Source of the DNA: Styela clava | Lineage: Eukaryota > Chordata > Ascidiacea > Stolidobranchia > Styelidae | Direction of reading: 5' to 3' | Assembly (NCBI RefSeq): GCF_964204865.1 | Contig: NC_135262.1 | Coordinates: forward strand, 6,448,001 to 6,512,000 | Length of the DNA: 64,000 bases | Notes under the pieces: generated by a model | Seen by the model: the letters and a program-made list of their open reading frames with translations, nothing else | What the model was told of the DNA's origin: nothing | The model's database searches: none | Position numbers and translations under genes: made by a program | In this document: piece by piece, positions 14,601 through 24,084 of the stretch | Layout: each line of letters starts with the position of its first letter | How positions within the stretch are numbered: position 1 is the first letter of the stretch

Positions 14601-16588
14601 AACTTGAATTTAAATTTGGCAAAAAAACATTCTTGCACTTGACAGGATTGTACAGGAGTTCAAATCCTCCACCTGTTGGCATTAAAATGTCGTCACTTTT
14701 TATTTTGGACCGTATTACATTATACGATGAATGTATTTTAAGTGGGAACATGTTTACTTTTTTCAATTAGAATGTTAACAATGCCTTGTTTTTGCATAAC
14801 TTTTCAATACTATAGCAACAAGAGATAAGTCTTTGCCCAACATATCGCCTTCATCGCTACATCAGCCAGAAATTTGAATTTTATCTCAACAACCAATGTT
14901 TTTTCTTTAATAGATGAGTGCGAGGGAGACGACTATCCATGTATGGATGGAGTGACTTGCATTAAAGATGCTCAAATCTGTGACGGAAATCCTGACTGTC
15001 CGGAAAAAGACGACGAAAGTGATTTCTTATGTATTCGTAAGTATTTTTTCTATATAAATATATTTAGTAAAATATTGAATTTTTTTGTTTGTTCGAAAAA
15101 CTCATACACTAGTAGAGTTACTGTAAGCGTAATCGAATGGAAACGGAGGATCATTTTCTGGACACCGAGCGTTTCCAATTCTCTTGTAGTTGTAACATCG
15201 TGCATTTTCGAATGATATAGAATTACTTTACTTTATATCGACGATTACACAAATGATAAAAAAAAATTGAAGAGCCCAACGAAACGACTCTGTTTTACCT
15301 AGAAACACTAGTCAGTAAACAATTGTTTCTCTTTTTAGGTGATTTTAACGTAACGACCGCCGTACCCCCGCCGTCAGAAACGACAGAAGACTACGAAACT
15401 TACTATGACGAAACAACTGCCTGTGAGTACTTAGTTATCACTTCACATGAATGAACGTTCTACACAAGTTTAGACATGACTGTAATCGAGTTCAACACAT
15501 TTCATTCCTTTTCGATTTTTTTTGTAAGTTGTGGGAACACTGACGTCAAAGCAAAATCAGTACTTATCAATCACACCCGTCTTGAAGATAACCTCTTCGT
15601 TGCTCACCGTAACACTTACCAGATAGTTTAAAATTTTTATTTAAAAGCATACCATGTATTCATTACCTATTTTATTATAGATCTGGCGACAACAATTCCA
15701 TCTTGGATGTTGAATTTGACAACATTTGAAGTTGAAATCACCGAAGAAATTCCCACTGAAGAAAATTTTGTGAATGAGTCGACAACTCAAATACTAATTA
15801 CTGAATCTACCAAGATTTCATTTGCTGCAACAACAATAACAACCGACATTATAACTACAACTGTCGGCACCGAAACAACCACCTCTCAGGAGACAACCGA
15901 AGAATACAAAACGACGCAGCCTTTGGAAGAAACTACTGAAGATATAACTACGGAAGCAGGCGAAACCACCACAATTTATCTTGAAACCACGGCTTTCGAA
16001 GAGGAAAACGATACCGGTATGATAACAACACCACAAGCCACTACCACGTTACAGTCTGAGACTATATCAACTACCAACCCCACCACAACTTTAACCGACG
16101 AACCCGAAGAACTTTTCACCACCACGACACGTGTGGAAGTAATAACAACAAACGGCGGTATTGCTTCGTCAGCAACAATTGCAACCGAAACAACTTCGCA
16201 ACGGTCGACTGAAGCTGCGAAGGAAATAATAACGAGTACATTGCCTCAGTCAACTGAAAGCACCAAATCAACGGATTTGATTGAAACAACGTCTCAAGAC
16301 ACGTACTACACGACAGACATTACAAGTACAACGACAAATGAGGTGTTAGCCACCACAGATAAAGTTATAGAAAAACCTCAAAAAGAGACCCCTGGACAGT
16401 TCACCCCGCGACCATCTCCAAAGAGTGTGAAAGTTGCAATTACTGCAGTTGCTGTTGAGCCTACTGGAGTTGCAGAGAAACAAGAAAGTGACGGAGACGG
16501 ATCGTCCGCCGGACGAGTATCTCCATTGTATGTCATTCATCTCGTTGCATCATCAATGTTTGTACTATTTTTAAACAATTGGAGATAG
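8638..16588 (+). CDS. CUB-MAM-LDLa mucin-like mosaic surface protein
   Basis: Eleven exons join in frame: 8638-8848, 11270-11409, 11746-12067, 12193-12348, 12589-12706, 12893-13043, 13284-13383, 13805-13846, 14914-15036, 15339-15422, 15681-16588 (2355 nt, about 784 aa). All introns are GT-AG. Domains in order: signal peptide (about 1-22), acidic linker, CUB (about 77-215), MAM (about 228-392, four cysteines), LDL-receptor class A (about 415-453, six cysteines), a Thr/Ser-rich mucin-like stalk (about 455-760) and a hydrophobic tail ending NNWR. CUB and MAM modules mediate extracellular adhesion and protein recognition; the stalk is expected to be heavily O-glycosylated. The start was chosen because MTNSMLYRL leads straight into the hydrophobic signal core; an in-frame ATG at 8593 overlaps the putative acceptor. 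The exact biological role is not recognisable. The tail could be a GPI signal or a short transmembrane anchor. Confidence 0.88.
10852..11093 (-). mobile_element. miniature inverted-repeat element E with 8-bp target duplication
   Basis: A 226-bp element (10860-11085) lies in intron 1 of the mosaic gene, flanked by a perfect 8-bp direct repeat AAATATTC (10852-10859 and 11086-11093). Its long imperfect terminal inverted repeats contain AGTATGTGAACCAAGATGG and a GTTAGGGTTAGGCCATAATT segment. In minus orientation it shares its interior (CATAATTT then TTACGAGTTCGGGGACT) with copies near 40.7, 44.8 and 48.7 kb. It is non-coding; an open frame across it on the minus strand is coincidental. Confidence 0.85.
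11270..12067 (+). other. CUB domain exons (2 and 3)
   Basis: Exon 2 (11270-11409) opens with GSCEGKF and contains RIASPRFPNATYPPNSNCSW, the typical first half of a CUB domain. Exon 3 (11746-12067) continues in phase 0 with MKFDYMDIE, has the FDGVLVVDYG strand, the YCGQ cysteine and ends at FYSDSDSQGEGFVLSW, the canonical CUB close. The spacing GPPECPFDGVLVVDYG and the acidic FDYMDIE suggest that a calcium site may be present, but I have not verified the ligand set. Exon 3 carries a longer loop than usual (WDAGVSPHLHGPVAMGVTD). Confidence 0.88.
12103..12119. repeat. (TA)n microsatellite
   Basis: A pure TA run of about 17 bases lies in intron 3 of the mosaic gene, soon after the exon 3 donor. 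Confidence 0.8.
12193..13383 (+). other. MAM domain exons (4 to 7)
   Basis: Four exons encode one MAM domain of about 165 residues. It starts with QCNFEEGFCKDW, continues with a W-containing segment ending TTGKQ, then KYAYMEGS, FCVEFWYHMYG, VAYGENRNIEW, WRRATFGIER and finishes with VMFAGVRGG and IAIDDITVHSKPC. The four conserved MAM cysteines are visible (two near the start, FCVEF, and the final KPC). The domain is bounded by phase-1 introns, the classical signature of a shuffled extracellular module. Confidence 0.88.
14914..15036 (+). other. LDL-receptor class A repeat exon (9)
   Basis: A single 123-nt, phase 1-1 exon encodes one LDLa module. Its six cysteines read C-x6-C-x5-C-x6-C-x5-C-x10-C, with the acidic calcium-binding stretch CDGNPDCPEKDDESDFLC. 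Being symmetrical in phase, it could be skipped or duplicated without a frameshift. A 42-nt phase 1-1 linker exon (13805-13846) precedes it. Confidence 0.9.
15339..16588 (+). other. mucin-like stalk and C-terminal anchor (exons 10 and 11)
   Basis: Exon 10 (15339-15422) and the 908-nt exon 11 (15681-16588) encode a region dominated by Thr, Ser, Glu and Pro with many TTT and ETT clusters but no exact tandem repeat. This is a mucin-like, O-glycosylation-prone stalk. It ends with a Gly/Ser-rich patch (GDGSSAG), then a hydrophobic stretch YVIHLVASSMFVLFL and NNWR before the TAG at 16586. The tail suits either a GPI-attachment signal or a single-pass anchor with almost no cytoplasmic part. Confidence 0.85.
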
Positions 16589-16795
16589 GATATGAACTGC
16601 ACATACAATCAACCAATTTTGCATATAAAATTGACTCGGTATTTACCCCGCAGGCGCCGGTGACTCATATTGATAGGGCTTGACAAGCAAAATTGTGACA
16701 TGCACAAACTATAATGGCTCTCAACATATTTTGTGCCCGATTAGAAAACCCTTTTTTATTATAATTTTAATGAAGCATCATCAAAATATTAGTTA

Positions 16796-16801
16796 AATAA
16801 A
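16796..16801 (+). terminator. polyadenylation signal of mosaic gene
   Basis: A canonical AATAAA lies about 208 bases after the stop codon and is the first such hexamer downstream. A T-rich region follows. Confidence 0.55.
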
Positions 16802-18650
16802 TCGTCCTACATGTCCATATTTAACATGGCGTCCGATGGGAAATGTGGTTACCTTAGCATAAATTTCAGTTTTGTTTTGTAAATTCACACATCATTTTAA
16901 AAAGCGTTATTTGATGTTTAGCGCTAAAAGGCGTTATATTTCAACCTTTTTTAAGATCAAGAAACAGTTAATATTCTTAGAAAAATTTTTTATTGCTATT
17001 TTATTCGCTTTTCTCACGAGAGTGCTGAATATGCCCCTTTTCATGTTTACGCGTGAGATGGGTTTTCAATACTAAAATGTCTATTTATTGTATGGAAATT
17101 TGGCATTTGCATAAATTTATTTTAAGCAAAAGCAAATACTAAAGGTACATATCTAATACGATTTGATCTATTTTTTATTAATTTCTCGGCCTATTTATTA
17201 TGATGGAATTGTAAAAAATTGATGGAAGAAATTGACGTCGTTTTCTCTACATCAGAGATATTGTCGCAAATATGAAATAATGTTCCTGACCTTTGCGTTA
17301 AGGATGATAATTGACTGAAAGTACATAATGAAACATTTTTCAAATATATCTCCACGTACTCTGTGGCATTTTATTTTGTTTTATATAGCATTTCTAAACC
17401 TATGATGACACATAATTGACATAATACCTCTAATTATTATTTTTTCGTTGACATTTACAATCCAAACAAAATTTTTATCAGACATGTTTTGGTGAACTTC
17501 ATACACTTTATTATTAACTTTTAAATATTATAAATTTTCACACAGTGGCAAAAATATCGTCGCTTTTTTTTCGCTCACTTTATATAAATGTTTTGCGCAC
17601 TTCGGTTGCGTTTTATATATTGAAGATCAGTATGGATGTATTTGGTGACAACTATGCCAGATACCTATCTCCGTCATCTTTTAATATCATGACTTGGAAA
17701 TTCTGTAACATTTTTCGCCAGAAACACATGACCTTGAATTCGTTGAAGTCCTCTGTTGATAAAAATAGGATTTCATGTAATTATGTGTTATTGTAAATTG
17801 CTTGTCTATCTATTGCGCCTATTAAAACAGTTCTCATTTCGTACTATTTTATCCATCCTTTTTATAACTGTTTTTGAGTGCATCTATAATACTCAGACAA
17901 TCTTTGTTCATATATATGTTAAATATAATAATCTATTCTATTCTAACGCAAAAACGGAACATCTGTGAATATTCCGGCGTCGGCGCAAAAGTGCATAAAG
18001 AGCATTGCACAATGATCGCACTCAGAAACTGTGTTCTATTATACATGGAATAAGCAAATGACACTAATTTTATCTCGGCACTAAAGATTTCGGTTTAATG
18101 AAACTTTGGGGGTTTGGTGGAAAATTTGCTGATTACATTTTGTAAATATAGTTTTCCAAAGCATGAAAATGTAAGCAATATAAATAAATGAAAATTGGCA
18201 ATTGCATGTTTTTCACTGATATTCTTTTTTATATACTTGTTTTCTATTAGATTTCTATGAACAAATAAACTTGTCTGTATAAAAACCTGAATTTAATATT
18301 ATACCCGAGCGAGTCTATGGCATCGTATAAATTTGTTTTGTCTTCTACAGGACAATACGGGTAAAAATACAACAATAATATTTAGGTTTGAGCGCGTACG
18401 AAGAATTTAGACATATGCCTACAAAGCCCTACATCATATATAAGTATATTGTATCTTGCTTTCGTCAGTAGGTCCTACTGGCCGCTTTAAACAATTCATA
18501 AACAAGAAGAAGGTGAAATGTCCAAGTCTAGTCTAGATAAAGTCAAGGATGTCATACATTGGTGCAATTTATAGGTAAACTCCATATTACAGGGAACGGG
18601 TGAGTGGTACAATTGCAGTATGTTTTTCACATTTATTTTTCCAAAAATTC
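16802..18650. other. intergenic, no gene recognised
   Basis: AT-rich DNA between the mosaic gene and the serpin. Open frames are short and of low complexity (long Phe/Ile/Leu runs). No domain, RNA gene or clear transposon end was recognised. Confidence 0.5.
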
Positions 18651-18656
18651 AGCTTA

Positions 18657-18674
18657 CCAGCGCCATCTAGCGAG
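18657..18674. promoter_or_regulatory. CTCF-like motif upstream of serpin
   Basis: The sequence GCGCCATCTAGCGA matches the reverse complement of the bilaterian CTCF core at about 12 of 14 positions. It lies about 570 bp upstream of the serpin ATG. Whether the organism uses CTCF is unknown, so this is only a motif match. Confidence 0.25.
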
Positions 18675-18722
18675 TACTATTGTCAGTCAAACATCAGACC
18701 GCTAACAATATTTGCAATATAT

Positions 18723-18792
18723 GTTGCAAATACCATTGCGTTTGAGTGTGGATACGTGTTGCAAATACCATTGCGTTTGAGTGTGGATACGT
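18723..18792. repeat. perfect 2 x 35-bp tandem duplication
   Basis: Two identical 35-bp units (18723-18757 and 18758-18792) begin GTTGCAAATACC and end GGATACGT. They lie about 440 bp upstream of the serpin start. The absence of any mismatch suggests a recent duplication. Confidence 0.92.
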
Positions 18793-19144
18793 CTCAAATA
18801 TACGCCAATTCGATTTGAAACTTTTTTTTTCTTCAACCTCTTCCGTCATTTCCGTAAACGAGTTAATCATCGACACGTATTCATGCAGTTGCCCAAAGGT
18901 ACTATTTCACTGTCAATCACATTTCACAAAGCGCACGGTACGGTATTCGTTCAAGCTGTCATATGACGAATGACGCACTGGGTACAATGATAATTCTATA
19001 CCGGTTCACTTTATTACCTAATCACATGTCACAGCCATGCCAATGGTTTACTGACGTTGCTACGGATGTGATGTGACACATCATTCCATTGGTGAATAGT
19101 TAATGTTTAACGCAATGCCGACGAGCTTGTTTATTTTCCTAAGC

Positions 19145-19152
19145 TTATAAAT
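19145..19152 (+). promoter_or_regulatory. TATA-like box of serpin
   Basis: TTATAAAT lies 77 bp before the serpin ATG, a plausible distance for transcription starting near 19175. AT-rich DNA makes such matches frequent, so support is weak. Confidence 0.3.
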
Positions 19153-19189
19153 TATTTGACTGTTACTGTACGCCCACAGTTATTCAATC

Positions 19190-19205
19190 GATTTTTCTGG
19201 TACAG
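19190..19205 (+). promoter_or_regulatory. 3' splice-acceptor-like site upstream of serpin ATG
   Basis: ATTTTTCTGGTACAG ends at 19205, 23 bases before the ATG at 19229. If used, it would be a 5'UTR intron acceptor or a spliced-leader acceptor. If the TATA-like box is real, there is room only for a very short outron. Confidence 0.35.
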
Positions 19206-19228
19206 TTGCACTAATTCGTTTGAAAATT

Positions 19229-21244
19229 ATGTCTCAAGAACCCACACAGAGTGCTAACAATAAGTTTGCATTTGCTCTGCTCGGCCAGCTTCTCAAAGCC
19301 AGCAATAATGCCGAGAGAAATGTGTTCTTCTCCCCTTTCAGCGTGTTTTCCGCAGCCAGCGCTTTGCTTTTGGGTAGTGCCGAAAAGAGCGAGGTTGAAT
19401 TGAAAGAAGCTTTGAGTCTGAAGAATGTCAGTAATATTCCTGAGCATTTACGGGAAACAAGAAGTTCTATTTTACAAGCGGTGAAAGGCGTAGAACTTAG
19501 CACAGCTAACAAACTTTACCCAGAGATTTCATTTAAAATTAAGGAGGATTTTTTGGCTCTGGTTAAAGAAGTGTTCCAGACAGACATACAGCCCCTAGAC
19601 TTTATTAAAAATGGGGAAGAGGCAAGAAAAGCTATTAATAAATGGGTCTCAGACGTTACCAAAGACAAAATCAAAGATCTGCTCCAGCCTGGAACCATAA
19701 CTGCAGACACCCGCCTTGTTTTGGCCAATGCCATATACTTCAAAGGAAACTGGCAGGAACAGTTCAAACAAGAGAATACCACAGAAAGAGATTTTCATGT
19801 CACACCACAGAAAGTTGTGAAAGCGAAGTTCATGAAGAGAAAGGCTAAATATCAATTTGCTTTTGATGAAGAATTGAAATTGCAGTTGCTGGAAATTCCC
19901 TATAGTGGTGAAACTACATCAATGGTTATTGCTCTTCCATCAGAAAAATTTGGTCTAAATGAGCTTGAGAAGAAATTTTCTGCAGAAAAACTAAGCGAAA
20001 TGGAAAAAAATTATTTCAAAGAAGAAGTTGTTCTTAGTTTGCCAAGATTCAAGATTGAGTACAGCAGTGACCTTGTCGAATCATTCAAAGGTCTTGGAGC
20101 AAGAAGTATCTTCGGATCTGGTGCCAACTTCAGTAAAATTTCATGTAAGAGATTCTCATTAACACATTTAATATTAGATCTCTGGTGTGCTGATTTACCT
20201 ATCCAAATCTAATCTTTAATTTTAGGGCTATACAGTATGTTCAAATTTATGGGGTGGTAGATATTTTGCTATTGGCGATAAAACTATTTGTAAGTTGCAA
20301 AATGTATTTGATCGATCATCTACATCGGCACATAATCCACTTTCTGGATATACAAATACAAGTTAGGAATTAAAGTGCAGTTTCGCACCTCAAAATTAGT
20401 GTGCAGTGTCTAGAATCACTGGTGTAGGCTAGAAATATATTTGTGATTCCCCTCAAAAGTGGCTAATTATACAAACAAAAAAATGCAATTTTAATCATCT
20501 GAATTCTTCATTTTGTATATCTTGTGTCCCGGTGCTATGGTAGTCTGATAAAATAAATACATTTCTGATTTTGAAAACTAATTTTTATGCAAGACACGTT
20601 TATTGCTTGCATTATTTAACTGTTCTGATTGGATACATGGGGCACAAATTGTTGAAATTTCAACTTCAAGTCATGAAATTACTATCAACCTGAGGGATAT
20701 TGTTGAAATAGCATAAAAAAAGAATTTGGAATATTGAGTATGATTAAAATAGTTCATCAAAGCATTTTGAACTTTTCCCAGTGTAATTCTTATATAACTT
20801 CCACTCATTCCTAAGTTTGTCATGCTAAATAATAGATTTTTTATACAAATACAAGCCGAATAAAAGTAGTTTGGCCAGTATAGCAATAAGTGATCTAAGT
20901 TCAGAAAGACATTTATTTTGAAATACATAACCAAATCACCATTCATATTTTCCAGTTTGAAATCAATCTTTCAGATAATAAATTATCGTTTCAGCTTCAT
21001 GACATATGACTACTATTTCGCAGGTAAAGAAGATCTTTATGTGTCAGCGATTGCTCACAAAGCTTTTGTTGAAGTTAACGAAGAAGGCACTGAAGCAGCA
21101 GCAGCTACAGCAATTGTTATGACGAGGATGGCACTTCTTCCGCCACATGAATTCATGTGTGATCATCCATTCTTGTTTTTCATAAAGCACAAACCTACCA
21201 ATACCATATTATTTGTTGGAAGATATGTTAATCCTGATGCATAA
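19229..21244 (+). CDS. serpin, clade B-like, intracellular
   Basis: Two exons (19229-20144 and 21024-21244, phase-1 GT-AG intron of 879 nt) encode 378 aa, the normal length of a complete serpin core. Family landmarks are [20 protein letters not shown] near residue 30, [30 protein letters not shown], and the C-terminal [19 protein letters not shown] and HPFLFFI. The hinge [11 protein letters not shown] (325-335) is of the inhibitory type. Alignment of the loop to clade B serpins puts Met341 at P1 with Arg340 at P2, so trypsin-like or elastase/chymotrypsin-like targets cannot be decided. There is no signal peptide, as in ov-serpins, so it probably protects the cytosol from proteases. The splice creates Cys306 where SGKEDL-type motifs usually have Gly. 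The start is the first ATG of the frame; reading through the intron would stop at 20212 and lose the reactive loop. Confidence 0.93.
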
Positions 21245-21448
21245 ATGGTTACTCTTCATGTTACATCATAACAAAGTACCAGATATTCACTTTACATTTG
21301 GTGTAGAGCCAATTTGAAATTATACTACTGGAGTTACTGAAAATATTTCAACTTAAAACTATGCTATATATGCCTGCTATATATAATTTTTTTATGGTTG
21401 ACAATGATGCTTATAATTGAGAATTCAATCTATCCATAATGAAGCTGT

Positions 21449-21454
21449 ATTAAA
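21449..21454 (+). terminator. possible serpin polyadenylation signal
   Basis: ATTAAA about 205 bases after the stop codon. No AATAAA was found closer. Weak call in AT-rich DNA. Confidence 0.3.
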
Positions 21455-22495
21455 TATTCGCATTTGCTTTCAATTTTGAGTACATTGCTGGAATCTGTCC
21501 GGCCTGTAAAATTTTAGTTTAACTAGGATGAAGAACTAATATGCTGTTGAATATTTACTCTATTTCTAGGTTCAACGTTCTTACTTATACATGGGTTGTT
21601 TACTTTGCCTGTTACAGAATATATATATTCCAGATTGAAAAATATGAGCATATTTTAAAATGTATATGAGATTAAAATCAACATTTTGAATATTATATTT
21701 CTGATTATCCCTGGTGCCTAGGTGAATATCAATATAGGGTGAACAGGCTGACAATTATTAAATTTATCGAAAAAAAATATTGGTAATCTCCAGTATCTTA
21801 TGCTAGGAGATCAAATCCTAGTATAGAGTTTTTGTATTGGTGACAGTATTCAGTAAATATCATAATTGACTATGCACATAATTATTCGTTCATTTTGACT
21901 CATAATTTTATATAATTGGTTAAGATATAAATCATTGTTTTGATTAAATAATTCAAGTATATGGAATATGTGTTGGATGTTTATACAACGATTGTATTTG
22001 GGAAATTAGAAATACTTATACCGAAATATCAGAATAGCATTTCTTAACCATTTGAGAGGCCAATAAGTCATTAGAATGATGTAATGACACCACGTATGAA
22101 ATTGCTTTAGAATTTTGAGTGGGTAAATAATGTATTTGTCGCTGGAAGGATATTACTTTTATTCCTCAAAAATTTCTTCGGGTTTAACGAATTTTTTTTT
22201 GTGTGTGTGATGACGTCATCAAAAATAAAAATCACGCACCTTGTGGCTGTAGTCTACTGTCAGATTGCATACCTTTGCTTAATTTTAGCCTCGGTGTCCA
22301 TATATTTGAGCATCGGTCTCTTGGTAATATATTATATTGAAAATACCGGCAACTCTATTTTACTGGATTGTTATGGTTGGTCACCGGTGTGGACCCTCAA
22401 AACGGCTATCGGTTATGTTCCAAAATCCCATAATAATCACTATTGGATTAAAACCTCTGTACCGAACATATTGGGATTTGGGAGCGTGTCGCTTA
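21455..22495. other. intergenic, no gene recognised
   Basis: AT-rich spacer. It contains a 12-bp palindrome GATGACGTCATC (22209-22220) that includes a full CRE/ATF site. An open frame from 22201 continues into the hAT element at 22504 and is not accepted as a gene. Confidence 0.45.
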
Positions 22496-22503
22496 GATCA
22501 GAG

Positions 22504-22785
22504 CAGTGGTTCTCAACATTTCGTCGGTCGTGGCCCAGTACAAAAATTGTCGCGGCCCGTATTCATGCCAGAGTAAATATACAAAACTAAGAATTCGTTC
22601 TGCAATATACCCAGTTTAATAATCAAAATGAACCACTCTGCAGCAAACAAAAGCGGCATCATTTATGGCTACTGCAATTTAACTCTTGCGACAAATGAAA
22701 CTCAATTTCCAGTAGGTTTGTGGCCCATCTGAAAATGTTTCTGTGGCCCAGTAGTGAGCCATGTCCGACTAGTTGAAAACCTGTG
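22504..22785. mobile_element. hAT-type miniature element 1
   Basis: A 282-bp element. The left end CAGTGGTTCTCAAC and the right end GTTGAAAACCTGTG form imperfect terminal inverted repeats (11 of 14). The flanking 8-bp duplication GATCAGAG / GATTAGAG (22496-22503, 22786-22793) differs at one base. CAGTGGTTCTCAAC ends and 8-bp duplications are typical of hAT transposons. No transposase is encoded. Confidence 0.85.
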
Positions 22786-22793
22786 GATTAGAG

Positions 22794-23002
22794 CCAACAG
22801 TCTTCAACCGTTTGACAATGTTCTCCCCCAACAGTTCCGTTTTTCAATCCTGAACAGTCATTTTCTATTTCCTATGGGTGACCAAATCTGGATAGGATTT
22901 TCATAAGGAGAATTAGACGTCGATAAGAAACGTTCTGGTAACCAGTTAGCTTTTAACGAGTATTGTGGCGTCCTTGAATTGGCTCTTTTTATTGTTTCAT
23001 TT
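22794..23002. other. spacer between hAT elements
   Basis: About 200 bp of ordinary AT-rich DNA between elements 1 and 2; no feature seen. Confidence 0.4.
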
Positions 23003-23010
23003 GTTTACAT

Positions 23011-23202
23011 CAGTGGTTTTCAACCTTTTTTTTCATGACCCACTTTGCAAAAAAATCCACAGGAAAATTAAAAAAAATTCTTTTCGAAAAGATAAACACT
23101 TCCACTTTAGTAATTAATATGAGAATTACCCCTCAGCATCATCAATTATTATTCAAAGTTTGTGACCGAAGTGGGTTTTGGCCCACTGGTTGAGAACCGA
23201 TG
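23011..23202. mobile_element. hAT-type miniature element 2
   Basis: A 192-bp element. The left end CAGTGGTTTTCAACC and right end GGTTGAGAACCGATG are terminal inverted repeats. The flanks GTTTACAT (23003-23010) and GTTTATAT (23203-23210) are an 8-bp target duplication with one mismatch. It is non-coding. Confidence 0.85.
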
Positions 23203-23210
23203 GTTTATAT

Positions 23211-23519
23211 CAGACATGGGCAAAGTACGGCCCGCGGGCCAAATCCGGACCGCTAGGTAATTCAATTTGGCCCGCTTAATGCTGTCATAACCAAACTGAA
23301 ACCAAATTTTGATGATTCAGTTATGAAATAGCATGAGGAATTTGTTGAGATTACGGTTAAATTTAGTTTTGGCACCAGGTTTATTGTTTTCCACTGTTGC
23401 TTTTGTAACACTGTGAACATTGTTTATAAAACGCGACTCTTCACGTCATTCTTACAGGGCCCGCCAGTCTAGATGGGCAAATTTTTTGGCCCTTGATCCA
23501 AAAACCGTGCCCACCCCTG
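23211..23519. mobile_element. hAT-type miniature element 3, abutting element 2
   Basis: A 309-bp element with left end CAGACATGGGCAAAG and right end CCGTGCCCACCCCTG. The interior near the left end is GC-rich (GGCCCGCGGGCC). The target duplications GTTTATAT (23203-23210) and GTTTGTAT (23520-23527) differ at one base. The left copy is also the right duplication of element 2, so the two elements share a target site. Confidence 0.85.
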
Positions 23520-23527
23520 GTTTGTAT

Positions 23528-23956
23528 GGTCTCGGTTTTCGTGTACAGGAGTTTAGGGAGATTGACTGTACTTACTTGACTCCGAGCATCTCTGTCCACG
23601 TGACCGTATTTTAGCATGCCGTTAATTACTCTTTTGCCTGGCTGCTGTTGACGATAAGTTTCGCTGCTCTGTATTATATATAACTGTACAAACCGCGCAT
23701 TTCTGGAGTTTCATAAAGTATTTTACGCTCGTGATCATATTATCTAACCAGTTGTGTAGCTTTGCAGTACACGGAATATGGGGGTTTGCAGACTTGTCGA
23801 GCATGCTTATTCAGGAAATGAGATCGCTAGAATATGTATTGGAACTCCCTGCATTCTGGCAATAATAACAAATCGTAGGTACAGTTATTTCAATTCAGCT
23901 TTTATTTAGGCGTAAATACATATTGGGTGTGTTTCAAATTATAATAAATTTCAATG
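23528..23956. other. short intergenic stretch, no gene recognised
   Basis: No coding or repeat signal beyond the adjacent elements. It probably includes the region just downstream of the minus-strand peptide gene; a second AATAAA (minus) lies at 23901-23906. Confidence 0.4.
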
Positions 23957-23962
23957 TTTATT
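23957..23962 (-). terminator. polyadenylation signal of the 54-aa peptide gene
   Basis: On the minus strand this reads AATAAA, about 120 bases after the stop codon at 24085. A further AATAAA lies at 23901-23906. Confidence 0.4.
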
Positions 23963-24084
23963 CTGATATACGCGATGACTACCTGTTAGGAAGAACAATA
24001 GTTTTAAGGCAATACTGTACAAAAATATACAATTGGTGCGGGTTGCATAAACCAAAATATAGACTTTGAAATATATTCCCGGCT

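Noticed and set aside
15818..16036. Minus-strand open frames opposite the mucin exon
   Set aside because: They are shadows of the Thr-rich plus-strand coding sequence (ACN codons read backwards).
20145..20212. Read-through extension of serpin exon 1
   Set aside because: It would end at 20212 without the reactive loop, whereas the GTAAGA donor joins in frame to an exon encoding the canonical loop and C-terminus.
22201..22590. 129-codon plus-strand open frame with hydrophobic stretches
   Set aside because: It starts from GTG, continues into the hAT element at 22504 and shows no recognisable membrane-protein family pattern or splice context.
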